Below are positions 15,664 through 23,441 of a stretch of DNA of 29,884 nucleotides, in pieces. Every line of letters starts with the position of its first letter. Position 1 is the first letter of the stretch. Source of the stretch: a virus; the IMG/VR virus record IMGVR_UViG_3300009702_000797, positions 1 through 29,884 of that record; one strand, written 5' to 3'. The position numbers were made by a program, and so were the translations under genes. The notes beneath the pieces are model-generated. The model saw only the letters and a program-made list of their open reading frames with translations, did no database searches and was not told the DNA's origin.

Positions 15664-18600
15664 CGTACAGGCACCTGCAAGATGGACAACAACACAGATC
15701 TATCGTTTCGTATGGCATCTCTTAGAGCTTCTTTGCCCGCAGCAAGTATTCTAGCAGCTGTTGTTTCATCCGCCACCAGCACGTTAGGCTCCGAAGAAGA
15801 TGTAGACCTAGCTCTTCCAACCAGATTCCCGGTATTGTAGTGTGATCGCCCTGTACCATAAGAAGTAGCATATGCTGCTAAGAGTGCACGGGGTATGCGT
15901 CTCTTGTTGATAGCCGACATAATGGACGGTCCGTAATGATCTACAGCCGATCTAGAATGAATGTATTCTCCAGGTGTAGCCCGAATAGACATGCTATCTC
16001 TATTCGGTCCGCGACCCGGAAGCAAACCTCCTTCGTTGAATCCTAAGATTCCAGGGGTTCCTTTGGCCCCACCCAAGCCTGGCAAGAAGTTCAAGAATCT
16101 CGTGACCAACTGGTTGACAAAGAATTTCTGCAATGATTGAAGTATACTGCGCATTAGATCTCGAAAAGCATCTCCGATGCTAGACACATTAGCGATTGCT
16201 CTATTGGTGAAGTCGTTGAGCCCAGTTTCTGCTGCGCCACGCAGAGTGTCTTGAAAACCAGCAATTATGCTCCCAGTGGTTTCTACCGCTCTCAGACCGA
16301 TGAGATCTAACTCCAGCGCTGTCTTAGACAACGATTCCGAAAACTCTGGGAACTCGTCTTGCAGAGTCTTCAGGCCATCACGAGATGAGTTTATCGCTGA
16401 AACGAACTCTTGTAAGGAATTGCGTGCTGCACCTTGTGCTTGCGACTGAGTGAGAATATTCTGTTCGAGTTGAAGTCTTGTCAGTTCAAGAGATTCACGA
16501 TATCTGCCTTCTGCTTCTTGTGCTTTCTGCAACAACATCGTTGCCTGTTCTACGACAGATTTTCTCACCATATTCTGTCGTTCAAGCTCTAGCGTTTGTC
16601 GAGCAAAGGCAATCTCGTTGGCACTTGCACCAGCATCCTTCAGTTGTTGTATGAGAGCCAGAGACTGTTCGCTGAATTCTATAAGAGCAGCCTGTATCGT
16701 ATTTCCGCTGGCCTCAGCAGCTCGTTTCTCGATCTCTTCGAAGAGCTGATCTAGCGTATCTTGTTGCTGTTGTCGCAACTTAGCCTGCGCTTCCAATGCT
16801 GCGCGTTTCTCTTCGGCAATGTTCGCATTCGTTCTCTGAATTTCTATGTCAACAAGAGCCAATTGTTTGGTCAGTGATAATTGTTGGGACAACAGTCCAG
16901 ATGTATCTAATACAATATCAGCGCCTTCCGCTCTCGCCTTATTCTCTTCATCTATCGCTTCTCTTATCTGGTTCAATTGAAATCGCAGACTGTCTTGTTC
17001 TCTCTTCAGGATGCCCTCTTGAAGAGCCTGTCGTATCGAGAAAAATTTCTCTACAGATACTTCACCCGCTGCGAATCTTCTCTGCAAAGATTCTATCTCT
17101 AACATCTCAAGCGCGGCCAGAGAATCTTTGTCCTTTCTTGCTTCTGCGTCTCGTATATTCGCTCGCAGTTGCTGTTCTCGAAGATCTCGTAATCGCGCGG
17201 ATCTTTCTGCTTGTGCTTGAAGAGCAGCTTCTTGATTCGCAAGTTGGTCTACTTGCTCTTCTCTAGTCCTGAATCTCGCATCTGCGCGAGCAGAGAATTG
17301 TTCTTCTAACCTTATGGCATCGTCTGCATTCTGCTCTAATTGGTCTTGTGTTGTTCTGCCGATCTCAGCGATGCGATTCTTATTGCTGAAGAACAGAGTT
17401 CCGAGATCAGAGTCTATGCTCTGCAATGTTTGCTCAAGAGCTGTAGTGTCTATGCCCTTAGTCACTAGATCATTGATGCCTGCTTGTACAAGAGAGCCTA
17501 TTCCTGCATCAATCGTAGAGATAGCCGTGGCGGCAATGGTTCCAAGTTGTCTTACAGATCGCCCAGCTTTCTGCAAGACGCTGTTCAATGCACTGAATAC
17601 CAACAATGATGCAGATACTGCTACTCTTTGCACAATCAACAAAATGCTGTTGAATCGGAACCGGATATCCTCAGCAAGCAAAGAAAAGGCAGTGCGTATG
17701 GGTATAACAACAAAGCGATCTATAAGAAGGACCGTTTTTCGTAGGGTGACGACAATGCTGTCTCCAATATCCGCAAGACTGGAGAATCCATTGCGCACAT
17801 CGTCCACTATGCTCAATAATCTTCTTCCAGAATCTCCAAGCCTGTCGAATCCCCCAGACATGCTCGCAACAGCGACCAACAAAGCACCTATGCCGATCAC
17901 CAACAGACTGAATGGAAGCAGTCCCAGCCCTATTGCTGCTGCAACCGCTTGAGCAGTTGCAGATAGACTCACCATTCCCGCAGCTAGAGCACCTACCCCA
18001 GCAGATGCTAAAGCAACAGCAGCTGTAGCCAGTTTGATCACACCAACGAACAATTTCAAGACACGGCTAGAAACGGAGATGGCCACACTCAGAGCAACAA
18101 AAGAAAGTACCAGAGCGCCTAAGTCCACCCCAAGGCGAGCGATCTCCTGAAAGACAGGGGACTGCAACAGAGTGTCTAAGGAAGCCGAGAATTTCTTGAA
18201 CTTGCCGAGAAACTTGTCGAATGCTTCATTGACAATAGGTATGATGCGTATACCTATCTCTTCAAAGATGTCTCCTAATTCATTCTGCTTCTGGATGAAC
18301 GCACCGAATGGTGTCTGCGTGAGCAGAGTGGCTTGACCCCCAAACGCTTCTAACAAAGTATCGACACCATCTTTCGCAAGACGAGATTCGTCTTGCAGAA
18401 TCTTCAACTGGCCTATCCGCTCACCGAGTTCACCTGCGCGGCCAACTTGGAAAAGACCGATTGCTTTGGCTACACTCTCTGTGGGCACACCCAAAGCCGA
18501 TGCCGTATCTACCGTTGCGATTAGTGCTTTGTCAAGATCCTGAACACGGACCTTCATATTCAGCAGCAAAGCAGCCGTCTCGTTGAGAGCTTCATTTCCG

Positions 18601-18914
18601 AAAAGAGTCTTGCCTTGCAGACTATCGGTTATCTCTCTCACACGCTCGAGTTTATCAACATTTTCTCCTAATGCTGCTGCGAGCCTTCTTCTACTCTGTA
18701 TCTCCCTCTCTGCCAGTTGGATCGACTTTCTAGCCCCAGCTGTAGAGATCAACGCAGCACCCAGTTGTGCGAATCTCCCTGTAAGAGGAGCCAGCTGGGA
18801 GTTGACTGTCTTCAGTCTAGTGCTGAACCGAGCGAACGAACGATTGACACGAGACAGATTTCTCGTGATCAAGTCGTTCAACACAGCTGTGACTGTTAGT
18901 TTGCGATCTACCAC
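15660..18914 (-). CDS. Tape measure protein
   Basis: This is the longest gene in the window, encoding 1084 residues; GTG 18914 overlaps the upstream stop by seven bases. The N-terminus (LNDLITRNLSRVNRSFARFST) has the usual tape-measure opening. Residues about 262-352 are a long hydrophobic Ala/Leu/Val/Gly stretch with several possible membrane-spanning segments. Residues about 530-830 are Gln-, Glu- and Arg-rich and predicted to form coiled coils. The end has FNEGGLLPGRGPNRDSM and IRATPGEYIHSRSAVDHYG, the standard C-terminal motif (GG..pG.g..Ds....tpGE.v....AV..yG). It sets tail length during assembly, and the hydrophobic part may enter the host membrane. At about 1.5 angstrom per residue the tail would be near 160 nm. 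No peptidase domain is seen inside it. Confidence 0.95.
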   Translation of the reverse strand: MVDRKLTVTAVLNDLITRNLSRVNRSFARFSTRLKTVNSQLAPLTGRFAQLGAALISTAGARKSIQLAEREIQSRRRLAAALGENVDKLERVREITDSLQGKTLFGNEALNETAALLLNMKVRVQDLDKALIATVDTASALGVPTESVAKAIGLFQVGRAGELGERIGQLKILQDESRLAKDGVDTLLEAFGGQATLLTQTPFGAFIQKQNELGDIFEEIGIRIIPIVNEAFDKFLGKFKKFSASLDTLLQSPVFQEIARLGVDLGALVLSFVALSVAISVSSRVLKLFVGVIKLATAAVALASAGVGALAAGMVSLSATAQAVAAAIGLGLLPFSLLVIGIGALLVAVASMSGGFDRLGDSGRRLLSIVDDVRNGFSSLADIGDSIVVTLRKTVLLIDRFVVIPIRTAFSLLAEDIRFRFNSILLIVQRVAVSASLLVFSALNSVLQKAGRSVRQLGTIAATAISTIDAGIGSLVQAGINDLVTKGIDTTALEQTLQSIDSDLGTLFFSNKNRIAEIGRTTQDQLEQNADDAIRLEEQFSARADARFRTREEQVDQLANQEAALQAQAERSARLRDLREQQLRANIRDAEARKDKDSLAALEMLEIESLQRRFAAGEVSVEKFFSIRQALQEGILKREQDSLRFQLNQIREAIDEENKARAEGADIVLDTSGLLSQQLSLTKQLALVDIEIQRTNANIAEEKRAALEAQAKLRQQQQDTLDQLFEEIEKRAAEASGNTIQAALIEFSEQSLALIQQLKDAGASANEIAFARQTLELERQNMVRKSVVEQATMLLQKAQEAEGRYRESLELTRLQLEQNILTQSQAQGAARNSLQEFVSAINSSRDGLKTLQDEFPEFSESLSKTALELDLIGLRAVETTGSIIAGFQDTLRGAAETGLNDFTNRAIANVSSIGDAFRDLMRSILQSLQKFFVNQLVTRFLNFLPGLGGAKGTPGILGFNEGGLLPGRGPNRDSMSIRATPGEYIHSRSAVDHYGPSIMSAINKRRIPRALLAAYATSYGTGRSHYNTGNLVGRARSTSSSEPNVLVADETTAARILAAGKEALRDAIRNDRSVLLSILQVPVR

Positions 18915-19129
18915 AGTTTATCCAATGCAACTTTCTGTTGTTTGCGAAAATCAGCAGCCTTCTTATCTCCCATCAGGCCTGCCAGCATAAGTTCTTGTTG
19001 GCCTACGACATAAGCCACCCTGCGCAATTCTTCCGACTTACATCGCTGATAGAAATAGTACATCTGGCTCACTCTGTAGTCCAGTATGTCAGACAAACGA
19101 TGGCCATTCGACACCAGAGTCTGTATCAC
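18908..19129 (-). CDS. Small tail assembly protein (second tail assembly chaperone candidate)
   Basis: A 73-residue helical protein between the first chaperone candidate and the tape measure. The start is GTG 19129 with TAGGAGAT immediately before it; the Shine-Dalgarno uses the stop codon of the preceding gene. The composition (many Gln, Lys, Arg; YYFYQRCKSEELRRVAYVVGQQELMLAGLMGDKKAADFRKQQ) resembles the short product encoded just ahead of the tape measure in many siphophages. The usual arrangement is a -1 frameshift fusion with the preceding ORF. Here the frame is -1 and open upstream, but I see no slippery heptamer and the gene has its own start signals, so separate coupled translation is more likely. 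Confidence 0.65.
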   Translation of the reverse strand: MIQTLVSNGHRLSDILDYRVSQMYYFYQRCKSEELRRVAYVVGQQELMLAGLMGDKKAADFRKQQKVALDKLW

Positions 19130-19134
19130 ATCTC

Positions 19135-19584
19135 CTAGACCTGTGCCTGGCCTTTCGTGAGAGCCTGGAATTGATCGCTGAGAGGCTGAAACCCCTTCTT
19201 CCAGGCTTCGACTTTTCCCTCATCTAACAGATTCTCTTGCACCCACGCTTGGATAACAGGGGCTGCCAAATGGTGTGGCAACTCTCGGAAGATGCCTTGT
19301 GGAGACACACAAGAATCTATCAGGCCCACTAACTGTGTAGAGCAGATAGGCACCAATTGTCCTAAAATCTCCACAGGCTCTTTGTGGGTATCGTCTCCGA
19401 GGACCATCATAATCCTGGGCAGTACACGAGAGATCTCTTCAGTGAAGGCTTCGATGTCTCGCACCCTTACTGTCGCAATAGTCACTTCAAGACCTGCTGC
19501 CAAGGTGAGAGGGAATCCTGGATTCAGCGCTCTAATCGCCTCCTTCATGGCTTTCAAGGCTGATTCATCTTTCGTTTCTGTCAT
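19135..19584 (-). CDS. Tail assembly chaperone candidate (gpG-position)
   Basis: ATG 19584 (149 residues) is chosen because a strong AAGGAGGT lies 6 bases upstream; a GTG at 19629 would add 15 residues without a ribosome site. The protein is acidic and helical, with LAAGLEVTIATVRVRDIEAFTEEI, then PRIMMVLGDD and a C-terminal helix rich in Gln and Lys. It has no family motif I can name with certainty. Its place after the major tail protein and before the tape measure, separated only by a tiny ORF, is where tail assembly chaperones are encoded. It would hold the tape measure during tube polymerisation. A structured gap with several hairpins separates it from the major tail gene. Confidence 0.65.
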   Translation of the reverse strand: MTETKDESALKAMKEAIRALNPGFPLTLAAGLEVTIATVRVRDIEAFTEEISRVLPRIMMVLGDDTHKEPVEILGQLVPICSTQLVGLIDSCVSPQGIFRELPHHLAAPVIQAWVQENLLDEGKVEAWKKGFQPLSDQFQALTKGQAQV

Positions 19585-19821
19585 CGCTACCTCCTTGGTA
19601 TCACATAAGACCAGGTTTACGCTTCGCACCAGTCGTCTGGACGTCGGCTAGCGGTATGGGCCTAGTATGCCTCCGACCACCGCATACAGGCCCACACGTC
19701 CTACACAGGACGAAAGACTACAGAGTCGGTACAGTGGGCCCGCCAGGGAACAGGTAGAGCCCATATTGGTAGCCTAAGAGGCATAGTCGGATTCCTCCGA
19801 CTATGACATCTCCTAAGAGTC
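19585..19821 (-). other. Structured intergenic region with four inverted repeats
   Basis: No ORF of reasonable quality fits here. The region holds hairpin A at 19657-19694 (13 bp with one bulged A, 11-base loop; arms TGGGCCT-A-GTATGC and GCATAC-AGGCCCA), hairpin B at 19697-19712 (CGTCCT-ACAC-AGGACG), hairpin C at 19782-19805 (CATAGTCGGA-TTCC-TCCGACTATG) and hairpin D at 19811-19827 (TCCTAAG-AGT-CTTAGGA), which includes the stop codon of the major tail gene. None is followed by a clear U-run on the minus strand. It looks like a structured RNA segment between a very abundant product and a scarce one. No tRNA features (T-loop GTTCGA, CCA end) are seen. Confidence 0.6.
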
Positions 19822-20625
19822 TTAGGAAAGGGGGAGCACTGCTCCCTTGAAGTGCAGCAAACGACCTGCGGGCGAAACAACATCTGTCGAGTCACTGAGC
19901 ACTGTAATGGTCAGCACGAAACTCGAGAAATCGTCCACTTGCAGATCGACAGACTCAACCGAAATGGCGGCGGAGAACTCTCGCACACTCTGACGAGCAT
20001 TGCCACCCCGGCCGAGCATGATCATGATGAACGCATTGACAGTGCCACTGCCTGTCAGAGGATTGAGCAGGCGATTGCCTGTCAGCGCGGCTGGGGTGTA
20101 GTCGATATGTAGAACTTCATCATCCGCAATAGCACCTCCTGAGATGATGCGGATAAGACCCCGTTCCAGATCGACTATCTCCCAGTCCGTATCCTTTACA
20201 TAGGTCGTCGTGCCTGGGACATCGGTGACAGCTTCGATAGACGTGATGCTGTACACAGGCACCTTCGACGCATCGACCAACTTCAACAATCGCCCCAGTT
20301 TCGCTGTGTGTGGCACGTCAACTACAGGCGTGGCTGCCTGTGTGAACGTCTTCACAGCCGAAGCGCCGAAAACAAGGGCCAAGTTATCAAGATTGAAGTT
20401 GCTCAATTGCACAGAGTAGGATTCTGTTTGGCTTGTCACCGTCTCAGCGACTCGAGTCTTGACCCCACCATTGGGATCATCGAGAGTCACCTTCTCGATC
20501 TCGAAATTCGGTGTGACCGACTGGATGACGCCCAGATCGAGCACTTCTTCGTTGGTTGTTTTCTGTTTCATCATCAGAACTCTGGCACCAACTTGCCAAA
20601 AATCCTGAGGTCCTTGTACAGGCAT
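19822..20625 (-). CDS. Major tail protein (tail tube)
   Basis: A 267-residue protein from ATG 20625 behind a strong AGGAGG. It is almost entirely beta-type and rich in Thr, Val, Ser and Asp, with no membrane segment. LDLGVIQSVTPNFEIEKVTL near the start and the regular strand pattern to the end match tail tube proteins of siphophages. Position between the tail terminator candidate and the tail assembly genes supports this. Codons mostly end in C or G (for example ATC, GTC, CTC), as in the capsid gene, consistent with high expression. No Ig-like C-terminal extension is seen. It would polymerise as hexameric rings around the tape measure. Confidence 0.85.
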   Translation of the reverse strand: MPVQGPQDFWQVGARVLMMKQKTTNEEVLDLGVIQSVTPNFEIEKVTLDDPNGGVKTRVAETVTSQTESYSVQLSNFNLDNLALVFGASAVKTFTQAATPVVDVPHTAKLGRLLKLVDASKVPVYSITSIEAVTDVPGTTTYVKDTDWEIVDLERGLIRIISGGAIADDEVLHIDYTPAALTGNRLLNPLTGSGTVNAFIMIMLGRGGNARQSVREFSAAISVESVDLQVDDFSSFVLTITVLSDSTDVVSPAGRLLHFKGAVLPLS

Positions 20626-20637
20626 GTGGCCTCCTAT

Positions 20638-21099
20638 CTAGTAATCTACACTGAAAGTCACGAAGAATCCCTGGACCTTGCGCTCCCAATCGGCGAACTC
20701 AACCGATCCGACGTGGTCCACATCCAGGACAAGGCTGTCGAGACTGCTGGCCTTCTGAGCCTGGAGAAGTGCTTGTGCTACCTTGATACAATCCTCTTCA
20801 AGACTGTCCAATACAGTATCATCAAATCCTTCTATTTGTCCAAGGGATATCCTACATGCTGCGGTGATCTGCAAGGTGGCAGATCTCCTTCCATCGGCTT
20901 CTTGTGGAAAGACTTCAGGAGTGCGCACAGACATCGCGCGAGATTTTGGCCAAGTATAACTGACCCAATCAATGGCGCCTCGTTGTACATCATACAAGGC
21001 CACATTCCGTGATGTGCTCAGCCTTCTTGCAATCTCCAAGACTTTCTTCACCCATTGTGCCCGAGCAATGTTGCTAGTCAGCCCAGATAATTCAGCCAT
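20638..21099 (-). CDS. Tail terminator / tail completion protein candidate
   Basis: A 153-residue protein; ATG 21099 overlaps the upstream stop in an eight-base ATGGCTGA. The layout is an N-terminal helix (NIARAQWVKKVLEIARRL), central strands with SVRTPEVFPQEADGRRSATLQITAACRIS, a helix (SLEEDCIKVAQALLQAQ) and a final strand VQGFFVTFSVDY. This alternation and the closing '.f.v.Y' strand are typical of tail terminator proteins that cap the tube at the neck. The identification relies on fold pattern and on the fixed position directly before the major tail protein. Confidence 0.6.
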   Translation of the reverse strand: MAELSGLTSNIARAQWVKKVLEIARRLSTSRNVALYDVQRGAIDWVSYTWPKSRAMSVRTPEVFPQEADGRRSATLQITAACRISLGQIEGFDDTVLDSLEEDCIKVAQALLQAQKASSLDSLVLDVDHVGSVEFADWERKVQGFFVTFSVDY

Positions 21100-21844
21100 T
21101 GAACACCCTTTCCACCATGACGTCGGCGATCGCTTCTAACAACTTGGGAAAATGGGACTGCAATCCATCTGTGATGAACAAGCCCGGTCGAATATCGAGT
21201 TGAAGCATGAGGATGTACAAAGCATCTATCTGTCCTAAGGATACATCTGAGCCTTCCGCAATAGCGGCTTCTCTGGCTCGTTGGTATTCTACTTCCTTCA
21301 CCAAGATGCCTATCACCTTATTTCGTCCTCGCGGTCGTCCGAATCTGATGAACTTGAGTGGTTCTGGAAACGCGCGCGGACTCGGATATCTAGCGACTCC
21401 TGCCGAGGTCAGGGCTTCTCCTACAGGCTGAGCCAATGCTTTCGCATTCCTCGGTTTGATCGTGGGAAATGGAGAATCAGGATTGAATGGCTTCGTGCCA
21501 AACTCCTGAATCCCAGCATATCTCACGGCTGGCCCACGCAGCACGCCCACTTGAATCGCAGGCGCTCCTTCTATCTGCAACGCTCGTCCTTCTATAGATC
21601 TTGCTAGAGATCCAGTACGTCGTTTCTTCCTTTTCTTATTGAAAGAACCGGGTCCGCCAAATGTTGGCGCAGGCCCTCCTCCAGACAACTGAGTCTTGAC
21701 AACATGAGACGCTGCTAGAACAGCATGCTTAGCAAAGACCTCGGAGATAAGCTGTAAAACTATCTGCCGTTCTTTGCCATGTATCTGGGCCAGCCTCTCT
21801 AGAATCTCGCTTCCCGTCGTGATGGACAAACGGATTTGGCTCAT
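21092..21844 (-). CDS. HK97 gp10-like neck / tail completion protein
   Basis: A 250-residue protein from ATG 21844 (ATGA overlap with the adaptor gene). RTGSLARSIEG, then IQVGV, VRYAGIQEFGT and PRNAKALAQPVG form the standard HK97 gp10 signature (TG.LR.Si..., V.vGv, YA...EfGT, ...G..l..P). A C-terminal PGLFITDGLQSHFPKLLEAI corresponds to the closing helix with 'PG.F...al'. A basic stretch NKKRKKRR precedes the signature. The protein is longer than usual (about 110-190 residues), owing to an insert at 165-215 between the core and the final helix. It joins head connector and tail at the neck. Confidence 0.8.
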   Translation of the reverse strand: MSQIRLSITTGSEILERLAQIHGKERQIVLQLISEVFAKHAVLAASHVVKTQLSGGGPAPTFGGPGSFNKKRKKRRTGSLARSIEGRALQIEGAPAIQVGVLRGPAVRYAGIQEFGTKPFNPDSPFPTIKPRNAKALAQPVGEALTSAGVARYPSPRAFPEPLKFIRFGRPRGRNKVIGILVKEVEYQRAREAAIAEGSDVSLGQIDALYILMLQLDIRPGLFITDGLQSHFPKLLEAIADVMVERVFNG

Positions 21845-22401
21845 GCGTTTCTGAAACCCTTCAACAGACTCAAGAAGCGCGGATGATACAAGGTATTTCG
21901 CATAGAAGCAGTGGCTCCGTCTACAGTCTTAGACACAGACACAATGTTCTCTGGATTTTCTCGCACAGCCGCATACGCTATCTGCAATCGTATGGCTTCT
22001 TTCACCTGAGCTGGCACGGTTGTTTCGTCGTATCCTCCTGTCACCTGAGCTCTGTAGAAATCATGCGGCGTGCCTAACAGTTCAACTTCTCCTGTATCCG
22101 AAAAGAATATGTAATCTGTGTCTACAGCCATAGGAGCAGAGAAATCTACAGGAGGAGTCTCTCCTTTATTCCATCTTACAAGAGCAAGCGCGGTGATCGG
22201 ATAGAGCGGAATCTGCAATATGGACTCGAATTCACCCTCTTGTCTCAATGTCACAACGAAATTGGTGCGTAGAGCCCACAAGCGCTTCGTCTTATTCTCC
22301 AATATCTCCACTGTCACGTCAATGTGGTGTTGAAGCTCTGCATCTAATGAAGGATCAAACTTCAACAGATTCCTCAATTCACTGACTTCTACCAGGCTCA
22401 T
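21841..22401 (-). CDS. Head-tail connector / adaptor protein (HK97 gp6-like)
   Basis: A 186-residue protein starting at ATG 22401 with an ATGA overlap. The first part is helical (VEVSELRNLLKF, AELQHHIDVTVEILENKTKRLWALR). A beta segment follows with ILQIPLYPITALALVRW, then GEVELL, YRAQVTGGYDE and VPAQVKEAIRLQIAYAAVRENPE. 'l..yPi..v..v......G.v.l.......v.Y..Gy....vP..lk.ai..l...wyenR' is the pattern of gp6/gp15-type connector proteins, which form a 12-fold ring beneath the portal. Confidence 0.8.
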   Translation of the reverse strand: MSLVEVSELRNLLKFDPSLDAELQHHIDVTVEILENKTKRLWALRTNFVVTLRQEGEFESILQIPLYPITALALVRWNKGETPPVDFSAPMAVDTDYIFFSDTGEVELLGTPHDFYRAQVTGGYDETTVPAQVKEAIRLQIAYAAVRENPENIVSVSKTVDGATASMRNTLYHPRFLSLLKGFRNA

Positions 22402-22742
22402 GAAACCACCTTCTTGTCCACTTCTATGAGAATTGTTTCTGATATCGTGCGTATGCCCCCTAAGTTCACATCAATGTCGCAAACATAAACGCCCGCGGTC
22501 AGCAACAATGCCGTAGCAGCAGAGATAGTCCAGTCAACACGCCCAGATGTGACAGCAATCTGAGAAGGATCCACCACAGTATCGATTTCAAGAATAGGAG
22601 ATGGGCTCAAAACAGATTTCTTGATCGCGAGTGTGACTATGGATCCTCCTGCTACTGTGTGTGTTACACCATCTTCATTCTCCAGTGTGATCTGGACTGT
22701 AACCTGAGAACCTTCTTTCAATCTTATGCGATTATCAATCAT
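22398..22742 (-). CDS. Small Ig-like beta-sandwich virion protein
   Basis: A 114-residue protein from ATG 22742 with all-beta character: RLKEGSQVTVQITLENEDG, GGSIVTLAIKKSV, VDWTISAATALLLTAGVYVCDIDVNLGG, SETILIEVD. This is the layout of the Ig-like BppU-N type domain found in many small phage proteins ('kGd...l...l...g.pvdltg......v........l.......G.y.yel...'). It is encoded between the decoration-like and connector genes, so it may decorate head or neck, but no direct motif says which. It overlaps the 43-residue ORF by eight bases at its start. Confidence 0.6.
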   Translation of the reverse strand: MIDNRIRLKEGSQVTVQITLENEDGVTHTVAGGSIVTLAIKKSVLSPSPILEIDTVVDPSQIAVTSGRVDWTISAATALLLTAGVYVCDIDVNLGGIRTISETILIEVDKKVVS

Positions 22743-22866
22743 TCTTATGCCCCGAATACACAGTCACGGTCACTCTCACGATAAACACGATTGTGACCAC
22801 CACCCCTACAGGATCTGTAAGGAGATCCTGTATTTCATTGGGATTCTTTGTTTCTGGAAGAGACAT
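22735..22866 (-). CDS. 43-residue hydrophobic mini-protein
   Basis: ATG 22866 opens a 43-codon frame. The peptide has a polar N-terminus (MSLPETKNPNEIQDLLTDPV), then GVVVTIVFIVRVTVTVY, a likely single membrane-spanning or strongly beta segment with one Arg inside it, and a polar end SGHKND. The stop TGA lies within ATGATTGA, which includes the ATG of the next gene, so translation is probably coupled. No Shine-Dalgarno is visible; the 14-bp hairpin at 22869-22900 ends two bases upstream of the ATG. Size and placement would suit a membrane peptide or small virion component. The function is unknown. Confidence 0.45.
   Translation of the reverse strand: MSLPETKNPNEIQDLLTDPVGVVVTIVFIVRVTVTVYSGHKND
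22807..22832 (-). repeat. 10-bp inverted repeat inside the mini-protein ORF
   Basis: TACAGGATCT and AGATCCTGTA form a perfect 10-bp stem around a 6-base loop. It lies within the 43-codon ORF and follows the larger hairpin at 22869-22900 by about 36 bases in transcription order. It may be part of the same regulatory structure. Confidence 0.45.
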
Positions 22867-22868
22867 AA

Positions 22869-22900
22869 ACGTATCAGACAGATTTCTCTGTCTGATACGT
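22869..22900 (-). terminator. 14-bp perfect hairpin after the decoration-like gene
   Basis: ACGTATCAGACAGA and TCTGTCTGATACGT pair perfectly around a 4-base loop. It starts 12 bases after the TAA of the decoration-like gene and ends two bases before the ATG of the mini-protein. On the minus strand it is followed by only three T bases, so it may act as a weak terminator, an RNA processing site or a stabiliser of the upstream mRNA end. Confidence 0.6.
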
Positions 22901-22912
22901 CAAGTAGTCGAG

Positions 22913-23377
22913 TTAGATGCGCGCGGCCACACCAATCTTCGTCTTGAAAGCATTGACGTGGGGAGAAGCATATGGCACTTCAGGCCAGTCGCTGAGCAAG
23001 AAACTGACACTGTGTGCTACGCCGGATGCGCCTACGACCGTGGATACTGCTCGCATCTCTTGGGCGTCGATTTCGCCCAGGGGAAGGAGCCCATACAGGC
23101 TCACAGGATCTGCGTTCGTGCGCTGAGCGAATGCCAAAGCAACCGACGCATCGTCGAGAGTGGGCACCCAAGCCCCAGAGCCTTCGACAAGGCGATGTTC
23201 GATTGCGACATCCACCGTATGTGCAGCGGCAACAGCGCCCATTTCAAGAACCACCAGGGCAACACGAGGCCGCCCAAGCAAAGAAACAGCCGAGCCGTTG
23301 ACGACTCCAGCAGCGTGAGTAAGAGGAGGAACTGAAGGCACAATCTTCAGTATCTGATGCAATGCAGTGAACTTCAA
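22913..23377 (-). CDS. Head decoration-like structural protein
   Basis: Start set at TTG 23377 (154 residues) because AAAGGAG lies 7 bases upstream; an in-frame ATG at 23443 would overlap the capsid stop and has no ribosome site. The sequence LKIVPSVPPLTHAAGVVNGSAVSLLG, then RPRVALVVLEMGAVAAAHTVDVAIEHRL, and VVGASGVAHSVSFLLSD is the pattern of a common family of small structural proteins encoded next to HK97-type capsid genes ('.ng.avdl.g...alvvl..Ga...g..dv.iE.s.dg..w'). These are thought to decorate the capsid. Codon choice resembles that of the capsid gene. A long hairpin follows the stop. Confidence 0.65.
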   Translation of the reverse strand: MKFTALHQILKIVPSVPPLTHAAGVVNGSAVSLLGRPRVALVVLEMGAVAAAHTVDVAIEHRLVEGSGAWVPTLDDASVALAFAQRTNADPVSLYGLLPLGEIDAQEMRAVSTVVGASGVAHSVSFLLSDWPEVPYASPHVNAFKTKIGVAARI

Positions 23378-23426
23378 AGCGTTTCTCCTTTCATGTTTCA
23401 GGAGAGTGAGAGAAAAGAGTCGTACG

Positions 23427-23441
23427 GATCCTACGAGGATC
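23427..23441 (-). terminator. Short hairpin overlapping the major capsid stop codon
   Basis: GATCCT-ACG-AGGATC is a 6-bp inverted repeat that includes part of the capsid TGA. A T-rich stretch (CTCTTTTCTCTC) comes eight to twenty bases later on the minus strand. It is too short and too far from the T-run for a confident terminator; it may mark the 3' end of the capsid message. Confidence 0.3.

Noticed and set aside
17314-17952. Plus-strand 212-codon ORF opposite the tape measure gene, and other plus-strand frames.
   Set aside because: They lie wholly opposite recognised minus-strand genes and show no family motifs or ribosome sites.
19129-19160. Possible -1 frameshift joining the two tail assembly ORFs, as in lambda G/GT.
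   Set aside because: The -1 frame is open across the junction, but no X XXY YYZ slippery heptamer is in the correct phase (AAG GGG TTT further upstream is out of phase), and the second ORF has its own AGGAG and GTG.
19585-19821. A tRNA or tmRNA in the gap after the major tail gene.
   Set aside because: Hairpins are present but no cloverleaf spacing, no GTTCGA T-loop and no CCA end on either strand.
19701-19895. Minus-strand 64-codon ORF overlapping the end of the major tail gene.
   Set aside because: It is a shadow frame rich in Arg, Pro and Cys with no ribosome site and no reasonable protein character.
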